Below are positions 1 through 6,232 of a DNA stretch of 6,232 nucleotides, one piece after another. This DNA is from Bacteroidia bacterium (GTDB lineage Bacteria > Bacteroidota > Bacteroidia > Flavobacteriales > Flavobacteriaceae): NCBI GenBank assembly GCA_030431085.1, contig JAUIJW010000140.1, positions 1 through 6,232 on the forward strand, in the 5' to 3' direction. A model generated the notes under the pieces. The model did not search any database. It was given only the letters and a program-made list of their open reading frames with translations, and had not been told where the DNA came from. A program made the translations under genes and the position numbers. The stretch's first letter is position 1. Every line of letters begins with the position of its first letter.

Positions 1-747
1 TTGCGGTGCTTCGCACGAAGAAGGCTCTCTTTTAGAAGATAATATTATTGAAAGCGCTTCTAGCTTAGCGCAGACTTCTGCCGCTGAGACTAATCCTTCT
101 TCAATCATAAGATCAACCCGTTGATTAATACGATCATAAATTGTTGCTCTTTCGGCTTCAAGCCCAATCAATATTGGTTTAAAATTTCTTTGTTTTGAAG
201 AAACATTGAGAAAAGATGAGTAGGGTTGCCCTGTGCCAATACAAATCTCTAAAGCTCTGATAATTCTTTGCGGATTATCAATATCTATTTTATGGAAGGT
301 AATACGGTCTAAATGTGCCAATTGATGTTGCAAAGCCTCAATGCCCTTTTGTTCTAATTCTAGTTTTAGCTCTTCGCGAATAGATGGGGCAACTTTTGGA
401 AAATCATCAAGTCCATTAATTACAGCGTCAACATATAGTCCGCTTCCACCCACCATCACGGCCACATTACGATCTAGATATAGTTGGTCAAGTAAGTATA
501 ACGCCTCTTTCTCAAAATCACCTACACTATAGGACTCGAAAATAGATTTATTTTGAATGAAGTGGTGTTTGGCAGCCAGAAGTTCGGTCTTACTGGGTAC
601 AGCCGTACCAATCTCCATTTCTTTAAAAAACTGACGAGAATCGCATGAAAGAATATCACAGTTAAAATGCTTTGCTAAACTAATACTTAGGCTCGTTTTA
701 CCAATAGCGGTGGGTCCTACAACAGTTATAAGGTGTTTATCCTTCAA
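1..747 (-). CDS. miaA: tRNA dimethylallyltransferase MiaA (3' end beyond the window)
   Basis: MiaA transfers a dimethylallyl group to N6 of adenosine 37 in tRNAs that read U-starting codons, making i6A in the cytoplasm. The frame is open from an in-frame TAA at 753-751 to the window edge, giving 249 visible codons; family members are usually near 300 residues. Visible motifs are the P-loop GPTAIGKT (11-18), SCDSRQFFKEMEIGTA (34-49) with the presumed general base D36, HHFI (61-64), GGSGLY (100-105, Ser where Thr is common), DNPQRIIRALEI (157-168) and RVDLMIEEGLV (210-220). The only start that keeps the P-loop is TTG at 747-745, since no ATG occurs before residue 44; there is no clear Shine-Dalgarno. 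After residue 220 the expected segment ending in a GYxE-type motif is not seen (SAAEVCAKLEALS and onward), and GC content rises, so the extreme 3' part may be divergent, rearranged or a chimeric join. Family assignment is very secure; the C-terminus is not. Confidence 0.95.
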   Translation of the reverse strand, partial: MKDKHLITVVGPTAIGKTSLSISLAKHFNCDILSCDSRQFFKEMEIGTAVPSKTELLAAKHHFIQNKSIFESYSVGDFEKEALYLLDQLYLDRNVAVMVGGSGLYVDAVINGLDDFPKVAPSIREELKLELEQKGIEALQHQLAHLDRITFHKIDIDNPQRIIRALEICIGTGQPYSSFLNVSSKQRNFKPILIGLEAERATIYDRINQRVDLMIEEGLVSAAEVCAKLEALSIILSSKREPSSCEAPQ

Positions 748-799
748 GAGTTAATTTTTAAATCTACAATGAAACGTTTTTTCAGGGTACAATTTTGTC

Positions 800-807
800 C
801 AAAAATA
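800..807 (-). promoter_or_regulatory. candidate Bacteroidetes -7 promoter box for miaA
   Basis: On the minus strand these bases read TATTTTTG, an exact match to the Bacteroidetes -7 consensus TAnnTTTG. Transcription would begin near position 793 and leave a leader of roughly 45 bases before the TTG start of miaA. No TTG -33 element is present at the usual spacing of about 19 bases, and such a motif arises easily by chance in AT-rich DNA. The whole 748-825 gap must hold the promoters of both divergent genes. On the plus strand the best match is CAATTTTG at 790-797, one mismatch from consensus and also without a -33 box. Confidence 0.3.
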
Positions 808-825
808 GATAATAAAAAATGAAAA

Positions 826-3800
826 ATGGAGTTATTCAAGGAAGTAACAAAAATAAAATTCCTTGTTTTGAAAAGAATAGTTTTACTATTGATAGCCTTT
901 TTAACCTTTGTTGGTGCGGATGCACAAGATATTCTTTTTTATGGCAATGGAATTGAGGTCACTACATCAAATGACAATTTTCCTGAGTTAGGAGACAATA
1001 CTTTTTTCGATGAAGTTGAAGTAGGAACGACTAAAACTTTAACTTTTCAAGTAAAAAATGTTCATAACGCTAATATAGATTTACGTACCATGATATTTGG
1101 TATTCCATTAACCGATGCCATCGAGGTTACAGGTTTAAATGCTACAGAGTTTATTAAAACAGAGCCTTTAACCTATAAACTTGCACCCAATGAAACAACT
1201 ACTTTTGATATTACTTTTACCCCTACAAGTAATGGTGTAAAAGATGCAATTATAAATGTACAGCCAACAGGTTATATTTTTTTATTCGGATATTCTAATA
1301 TTTTGTCAAATAACTCATTCAATATTAGAGGTGTAGGGGTAGGGCCAGAGATTACTGTATATCAAAGCGGGGGAGATAATATCGATCATGATAATGAGTT
1401 GAGCTTTGATAATGGTACAGAATTTGGCGAAAATTCAATCAACTCATATACAGAACACCAATTTATTGTAAAGAATACTGGTACAAGAGATTTAGTTATT
1501 AGTGATTGGCAGGTTACGAGTGATGAAACTCAAAATAATGAATTTGTAAATTCTAATGAACCTGCGCTACCTTTAATTTTATCACCTGATGAAAGTTATG
1601 CTTTTGAAATTGGTTATCAACCAAAAGATGTTAATGAAGACCTGCAATCTATAACGATTGTAAGTAATTATTCTAATTCAAATTTTAAACTTAACTTCGG
1701 TGGTAGTGGTACATCACAAGAAGCGTCTGATAGGATTATGATGACCCAATACCATATTGATGATAGCTGGGAAAATGATTTTATTGAAGTTAAAAATATT
1801 TCAGGTCAGCCAATAGCAGACGGAGACTATTATTTAGGAGTATTTCGTAGTAATAGAGATTTAACACAATCACCAGGTAGTAACTGGGTAGCATCTATTG
1901 GTGAGCTTCAACCCAATGAAGTAAAAGTATTTACCCGAAGTGATTTTGGTAATAACAATAATCAATTCCTTAACGGGAAAAGATTGGCGGTTATTTCAAC
2001 GACAACCAATGGCACCTGTTATCAAAATAGAGTTGATGTTATAGGTGTTCATGGAAGTACATGGTCTCGAAATGGGTCTTATAATAGAGGTAGTTGTTTA
2101 ACCGAATCAGCTCAAATCAATTTTAATATCAATGATTGGATTGCGGTAGATGTAGATGATGTTGCCTTGGCAGAGGTCACAAAAAATATAGCCAAAGGCA
2201 CGTATAATATGGGTGGCACAACTTGGAACGGCACTCAATGGGATAACGGTTTGCCAGACCAAACAAGGGAAGTTATGATATCTGGTGACTATAATTCTAC
2301 TGGCAATGAACTATTAGAGAGCTGTAATTTAATTGTCATGAATGGGGCTCACCTTAATTTTAATAATAATAGTTTGGCCACACTTGATGTGCATAGGAAT
2401 CTTGAAGTTTATGGAGATTTAACCATAGGGGATACAGAGTCGTTGCTGATGAGGCATGATAATGCGCTGGTTGTTGGTGAGATTTCTAAGATCGAAAAAA
2501 CAACCATACTTAATAATAACCATGATATAACTTATTGGTCTGCACCAATAAAAAATGCTATAACTTCTGATGTATTTATTGGTGTGAATTCTAATAGAAT
2601 ATTTAAAATAGAATCAGATAAAATTAATAGTGCCTATGCAGATACAGAATATAGACATTGGTTTAATGCATCTGGTGTAATGAGTGTAGGTAAAGGATAT
2701 GCCGTAGAAGGTAAAATTGGCGAAACCTACCCCAGACAGCACGAAGTTATTTTTTCTGGCGAACCAAATAATGGCGTAATTTCCACAAAAGTAGTATCTA
2801 ATTATACAGGATCTGAAGATGATGATTGGAACTTGATTGGTAATCCTTATCCATCCGCTATAGATGCAGATTTATTCTTACAAGAGAATATTGATAATAT
2901 TGATGCTACTGTTAGATTTTGGACACACAATACACCAGTTTCTAATGGTGTGTTCGATAGAACTGATTATGTATCTTACAACCTTACTGGGGGCTCTATA
3001 CCAGAAGTAACGAATATTATTGGTTCAAGCCAAGGGTTTATGGTAAGTGGTAGCGAAACTGGAGAAGTTGTTTTTAAAAATGAAATGAGAGTTGCTCTAC
3101 AGAATAACGTATTCTATAAACCGTCTAGCGCAAAGCCAAGCCTGTCAAATGAGAATGAAATAGATAAATTATGGCTGTTTGCTCGAAATTCAACGACAGA
3201 AGATCATCTTTTAATTGCTTTTTTAGAGGAGGCTACAGATGGCTATGATAATGGATATGATGGTGTTAAGTATAAATCTAGTTTTCCAATAAGATTTTAT
3301 TCTAAAATCGATAATGAAAAGTTTACCATACAGGGTCTGTCGCCTTTTACAAGGTATAAAACTGTAGATATTGGATTAGAAGTAACTCAACCCGGTAATT
3401 ACAATATCGGAATTTCTAAAAGAATAGGGAGTCTTAAGGGTGAAACAATTTTTATTACAGACCATTTGTTAGGGGTAACTCATGAGCTTAGTAAAAGTAA
3501 CTATTCGTTTAAGGTCAAAGAGCCAGGTAATTTTCAAGATAGGTTTACCCTGCAATTTGTTGATGAAGAATCTCTAAATCATATCAAACAAAAATTAAGT
3601 CATGAATTGCTAACAATTAGCAGCGCAGGTAATTTGCATATTGCTTCTAATCAAATCATTAGTAATATTAAGGTTTATGATATTTTAGGAAGAATTTTAA
3701 CCAACTTAAACCCTAATCAAAAAGATATTGATGTGGCACTTCCTAATCTACAAAAAGGCACAATTCTTATCATTAATACTACCCTAGAATCAGGCGAAGT

Positions 3801-3828
3801 TATTCATAAGAAGATAGCTCAGCAGTAA
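826..3828 (+). CDS. secreted modular surface protein with T9SS C-terminal sorting domain
   Basis: This 1000-residue protein is predicted to leave the cell through Sec and then the type IX secretion system. Its specific role is unknown and I see no catalytic motif. Residues 1-33 form a signal peptide: basic start, hydrophobic core IVLLLIAFLTFVG at 18-30, then ADA before Q34, a mature N-terminal Gln as is common for Bacteroidetes exported proteins. About 40-172 and 174-295 are two beta-sandwich repeats of choice-of-anchor-D/ASPM-HYDIN type (VKNTGTRDLVIS in the second). About 300-430 looks like a lamin-tail domain (DFIEVKNISG; NRVDVIGVHGS) and holds two of only three cysteines, C398 and C424. 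Next come TTWNGTQWDNG (about 465), a beta-helix-like stretch, DITYWSAP (about 567) and WNLIGNPYPSAIDAD (about 668), all familiar in flavobacterial T9SS cargo. The end (about 783-1000) resembles the type C (ChiA-like) sorting domain, with KVYDILGR near 949 and final IHKKIAQQ, and lacks the YPNP of type A. ATG at 826 is preceded by an A-rich leader; TTG at 868 is an alternative start that would give a more usual short signal peptide. Confidence 0.9.
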   Translation: MELFKEVTKIKFLVLKRIVLLLIAFLTFVGADAQDILFYGNGIEVTTSNDNFPELGDNTFFDEVEVGTTKTLTFQVKNVHNANIDLRTMIFGIPLTDAIEVTGLNATEFIKTEPLTYKLAPNETTTFDITFTPTSNGVKDAIINVQPTGYIFLFGYSNILSNNSFNIRGVGVGPEITVYQSGGDNIDHDNELSFDNGTEFGENSINSYTEHQFIVKNTGTRDLVISDWQVTSDETQNNEFVNSNEPALPLILSPDESYAFEIGYQPKDVNEDLQSITIVSNYSNSNFKLNFGGSGTSQEASDRIMMTQYHIDDSWENDFIEVKNISGQPIADGDYYLGVFRSNRDLTQSPGSNWVASIGELQPNEVKVFTRSDFGNNNNQFLNGKRLAVISTTTNGTCYQNRVDVIGVHGSTWSRNGSYNRGSCLTESAQINFNINDWIAVDVDDVALAEVTKNIAKGTYNMGGTTWNGTQWDNGLPDQTREVMISGDYNSTGNELLESCNLIVMNGAHLNFNNNSLATLDVHRNLEVYGDLTIGDTESLLMRHDNALVVGEISKIEKTTILNNNHDITYWSAPIKNAITSDVFIGVNSNRIFKIESDKINSAYADTEYRHWFNASGVMSVGKGYAVEGKIGETYPRQHEVIFSGEPNNGVISTKVVSNYTGSEDDDWNLIGNPYPSAIDADLFLQENIDNIDATVRFWTHNTPVSNGVFDRTDYVSYNLTGGSIPEVTNIIGSSQGFMVSGSETGEVVFKNEMRVALQNNVFYKPSSAKPSLSNENEIDKLWLFARNSTTEDHLLIAFLEEATDGYDNGYDGVKYKSSFPIRFYSKIDNEKFTIQGLSPFTRYKTVDIGLEVTQPGNYNIGISKRIGSLKGETIFITDHLLGVTHELSKSNYSFKVKEPGNFQDRFTLQFVDEESLNHIKQKLSHELLTISSAGNLHIASNQIISNIKVYDILGRILTNLNPNQKDIDVALPNLQKGTILIINTTLESGEVIHKKIAQQ

Positions 3829-3837
3829 TATGAATGA

Positions 3838-4659
3838 TTAATGCAGTTCTTCACCACAATTATAGCAGTAGGTAGCATTATTCTTGTGTTTTTCAGCAGA
3901 ACAATGTTTACAAGCTTTTGTATTGATACCTGTACTGATTTGTTTGGTGTATTCTGAAGTTACAATACCTGTAGGAATTGCAATAATGCCATAACCTAAT
4001 ATCATTACCAAGCTAGCTAAAAACTGCCCAATATTAGTCGTAGGTGCGATGTCTCCAAATCCTACCGTAGTTAAAGTTACAATGGCCCAATATACGCCCC
4101 TTGGTATACTAGTAAAACCAGATTCATCGCCTTCTACCAAGTACATTATGGTGCCAATAATAATGCAAAGCACCACTACAGCAGAGATAAATACTAAAAT
4201 TTTTATTCTACTTTTTTTAAGGGCCAAAGCCAATCGGTTAGCTTCTCCTACGTATCTTACAAGTTTTAATATTCTAAAAACTCTTAATAATCTTAATGAC
4301 CTTAACGCTACCAAGGCTTGAGTGCCTCCAAGAATTAGAGAAAGGTATTTTGGTACTGTTGATAGAAAGTCGATAACCCCAAAAAAACTAAAAACATATT
4401 TCTTAGGGTTTTTAACACTTAAAATTCTTAAAATATACTCAATAGAAAATAAGATTGTGATAATCCACTCAGAGATGTTGAAAAAATCATGATACTTCTG
4501 GTCGTATTCATTTACACTTTCAAGCATCACTAAAATAATGCTCAGTATAATTAGTATGAGCAATACTACGTCAAAAAGTTTTCCTTCTGGAGTGTCTGCT
4601 TCATAAATAATTTCGTGCAGTCTGTCTCTCCAAGATTTATGCTTTTGTGGTTGAGGCAA
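3838..4659 (-). CDS. voltage-gated-type potassium channel (ion transporter family) with zinc-ribbon tail
   Basis: This 273-residue inner-membrane protein has the full six-helix plan of a voltage-gated potassium channel subunit, expected to act as a tetramer. S1 is about 29-49, S2 62-80, S3 88-109, S4 117-136, S5 152-175 and S6 210-234. S4 carries a basic residue at every third position (R120, R123, R126, R129, K132, R135). S2 has F71 and E74 and S3 has D97, matching the gating-charge-transfer centre of Kv channels. The pore loop has TLTTVGFGD (195-203), a K+ selectivity filter of the GFG form. The tail has C250-x2-C253 and C265-x2-C268, a probable cytoplasmic zinc ribbon. The start is TTG at 4659-4657: the in-frame TAA of the upstream gene lies two codons before it, and the next Met (45) is inside S1. 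Only 3 bp separate the two genes, so co-transcription and translational coupling are likely. Gating and physiological role cannot be read from sequence. Confidence 0.93.
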   Translation of the reverse strand: MPQPQKHKSWRDRLHEIIYEADTPEGKLFDVVLLILIILSIILVMLESVNEYDQKYHDFFNISEWIITILFSIEYILRILSVKNPKKYVFSFFGVIDFLSTVPKYLSLILGGTQALVALRSLRLLRVFRILKLVRYVGEANRLALALKKSRIKILVFISAVVVLCIIIGTIMYLVEGDESGFTSIPRGVYWAIVTLTTVGFGDIAPTTNIGQFLASLVMILGYGIIAIPTGIVTSEYTKQISTGINTKACKHCSAEKHKNNATYCYNCGEELH

Positions 4660-4662
4660 AAT

Positions 4663-6232
4663 TTAAATTTTCTTTAAAATTATTAAACTATTTTGGGTTT
4701 TAATAATCTGATTGAAAAATTCTTTTAAACTTTGATATTCATTTGGCAAATATTTCGTTTTGTTAAGCGCTAACTTGGTGTAAATTTGAATATTACTACC
4801 TTTATTTTTTATCGCAACAATATAATTGCCACCATTATTAGGTAGCTTAAAACTGTTAACTTGAGGCAATGATTCTATTTTGTAATTTTTAGGAAGTGTA
4901 ATATTAACGGCATATGTGCGATTAATTTTGTATCCGAAATCAACAGGATATTGCCTCTCCTTTAATTGAAAGGGATTGGTATCAAGTGCGTTTAAGAATG
5001 GACTCAAATAAACTAAATCGCCAATTTTATCAGATTTACGTATGCTCACTAAATAAGATTCTTCTAAGATATCTTCAAGTTTACTTAAGTTTTTAACTTC
5101 TAAATTTTTAATTTCAATCTCATCGAGATCATTTTCAATCTCATTAAGATATTTATTTTGATGTACTAACTCAGTTCTTTTATTATGAGCATGATAACCT
5201 TGCGAATATTCTTTCCAAGAACCAATAAGGTTTTGATCATTATCTAATTTTAAATTGAGAGTTGTTCTTGTATAAGATCTAACCTGGGGTTCAGTTGAAT
5301 GCCAAAAACTGCCATTATTAAAATCAATAACCCTGGCTAATCCGTTAAGCGTTTTTAGAGGTAGCATATTGAATGGTAAAAATTTGTCTGTAGCATCTAA
5401 TAAATAACTTTGTTCTCCAATTTTTAGATAGCTAGCTATATAGTTGAAGTCTGTTAAAACAGGATGAAATTGTGTGGGATAACCATGGTCACGAGTAGAG
5501 ATGAGCATGATTGAAGCATTTAGTCCGGCACTTTGTAATGCACCTACTAATGCAAGATTGATTTCTGATACTTTAGCAATTTTATTTTTAAAAGCATCCC
5601 TTACATTATTACCACTATAAATGTATTCATCCTCTGTGTTTAATGTAAAATACGATTGAATGAATTTATAAATCGCTTTGCTTTTTTCTAGCTTGTCCTC
5701 AATGTTATATATATTTTCAGGTATTATTTTGCTATAAAAATTTTTAGATAGTAATTGCTTACCAATATCTTTATCGTACTTTAAAATTTTATCAGTGTCT
5801 TTCCATGTTTTGGTATATTTTTTAATTCTACCATCAGGATATCTTATCTCAGATAACTCAAATTTTATTTTAGAGATATAATTGTCTTTCGCCGTGGTAT
5901 ACTCTTCTTCAATATAAGCTGGAATATCTTTCATGGCATAGGTTAAATCTTCACAGTCTGCTAGAACACCACTTATTTCAAAGCATTTTTTTTTAATGTT
6001 AGCCGTATTTATGGCCAGCTCTAAAGATCCATTTAAATGACGATTGTATTGCCAAAATCCAGGGATTATAGCCTGAAATTCACTATAGATTTTAGGGATT
6101 TCTGATTGGAATGTCCATCCCTTAAAATTGAAAAAGAAAGGAGACTCTAAGTTGTACTGATACTCTAAAACACTACCAGGTTTTACATTAGGAAAAGTAA
6201 AAGAAACTTCGATTGTATGCTCATCAAGTCTT
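4663..6232 (-). CDS. DUF3857 / transglutaminase-like protein, 5' end beyond the window
   Basis: The frame is open from the TAA at 4665-4663 to the right edge, giving 522 visible residues. The Met codon at 5934 is internal, because conserved sequence continues upstream of it without a stop, so the true start lies outside. Numbering from the first visible codon (6231-6229), about 10-65 matches DUF3857 (FPNVKPGSVLEYQY; FQSEIPKIYSEF). About 175-300 is a transglutaminase-like core: NVRDAFKNKIAKVSEINLAL, STRDHG, FHPVLTDFNY and YLLDATD, then LPFNMLP. The C-terminus has EYQSLKEFFNQI and ends LKKI, usual for the group. H256 and D269 could be the catalytic His and Asp, but the Cys position is Ser222 (KVSEINL), so protease or transglutaminase activity is unlikely. 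A binding or scaffold role in the envelope is inference; the N-terminus, where a signal peptide would be expected, is not visible. It is the upstream gene of an apparent operon with the potassium channel. The family call is firm, the function unknown. Confidence 0.9.
   Translation of the reverse strand, partial: RLDEHTIEVSFTFPNVKPGSVLEYQYNLESPFFFNFKGWTFQSEIPKIYSEFQAIIPGFWQYNRHLNGSLELAINTANIKKKCFEISGVLADCEDLTYAMKDIPAYIEEEYTTAKDNYISKIKFELSEIRYPDGRIKKYTKTWKDTDKILKYDKDIGKQLLSKNFYSKIIPENIYNIEDKLEKSKAIYKFIQSYFTLNTEDEYIYSGNNVRDAFKNKIAKVSEINLALVGALQSAGLNASIMLISTRDHGYPTQFHPVLTDFNYIASYLKIGEQSYLLDATDKFLPFNMLPLKTLNGLARVIDFNNGSFWHSTEPQVRSYTRTTLNLKLDNDQNLIGSWKEYSQGYHAHNKRTELVHQNKYLNEIENDLDEIEIKNLEVKNLSKLEDILEESYLVSIRKSDKIGDLVYLSPFLNALDTNPFQLKERQYPVDFGYKINRTYAVNITLPKNYKIESLPQVNSFKLPNNGGNYIVAIKNKGSNIQIYTKLALNKTKYLPNEYQSLKEFFNQIIKTQNSLIILKKI

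Noticed and set aside
6..16. Small perfect hairpin gtgc-ttc-gcac near the left edge
   Set aside because: A four-pair stem with a three-base loop is expected by chance, and no repeated copy is seen in the window.
341..532. 63-codon plus-strand open frame
   Set aside because: It lies entirely antisense to conserved miaA codons, including the GGSGLY region, and its Ser/Thr-rich composition is typical of an antisense shadow.
790..797. CAATTTTG as a plus-strand -7 promoter box for the secreted protein gene
   Set aside because: It has one mismatch in the important TA and no -33 TTG at the usual spacing; this is too weak to list as a feature.
819..947. Upstream ATG at 819-821 overlapping the start of the secreted protein gene
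   Set aside because: It opens a different frame of about 43 codons that soon stops and shows no recognisable features; the ATG at 826 leads directly into a signal peptide.
3822..3844. Imperfect inverted repeat (gcagtaat / attaatgc, 7-base loop) at the convergent gene ends, considered as a bidirectional terminator
   Set aside because: The stem has one mismatch in eight pairs, is AT-rich and is not followed by a T-run on either strand, so it does not support a terminator call.
4049..4321. 90-codon plus-strand open frame
   Set aside because: It is antisense to the pore and S4 region of the channel gene, whose conserved motifs account for the sequence.

Overview
The window most likely comes from a member of the Flavobacteriaceae or a close relative (phylum Bacteroidota). 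The DNA is AT-rich and the genes lack clear Shine-Dalgarno sequences. The largest gene encodes a secreted protein with a C-terminal tail of the type IX secretion system (T9SS), a system confined to that phylum. The flanking DUF3857/transglutaminase-like protein and the ion channel with a zinc-ribbon tail also read as typical flavobacterial proteins. These family calls come from recognising motifs by eye; no database search was possible.

Layout, left to right. (1) Positions 1-747, minus strand: miaA, tRNA dimethylallyltransferase. It starts at a TTG codon and runs off the left edge. It is canonical from the P-loop to about residue 220, but its last ~29 visible residues do not match the family. 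(2) Positions 748-825: a 78-bp divergent intergenic region with a candidate Bacteroidetes -7 box facing miaA. (3) Positions 826-3828, plus strand: a 1000-residue secreted modular protein with a signal peptide, two choice-of-anchor-D-like domains, a lamin-tail-like domain, a beta-rich middle and a T9SS sorting domain. (4) Positions 3838-4659, minus strand: a six-helix voltage-gated-type potassium channel, convergent with the secreted protein gene and separated from it by 9 bp. (5) Position 4663 to the right edge, minus strand: a 5'-truncated DUF3857/transglutaminase-like protein. Its true reading frame continues past the internal Met codon at 5934 to the edge of the window.

Functional picture. 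The two right-hand genes form an apparent operon, reading right to left: the stop of the transglutaminase-like gene is 3 bp from the TTG start of the channel gene, in the same reading frame. miaA is a housekeeping tRNA-modification gene, and the secreted protein is an accessory surface or extracellular protein. Nothing in the window ties these genes into one pathway. I see no RNA gene, CRISPR array, insertion sequence or phage feature, and I do not see a convincing new system. The points most worth a second look are the abrupt loss of family similarity and base-composition shift at the left edge of miaA, the Ser in place of the catalytic Cys in the transglutaminase-like protein, and the TAA-ATT-TTG junction between the last two genes.
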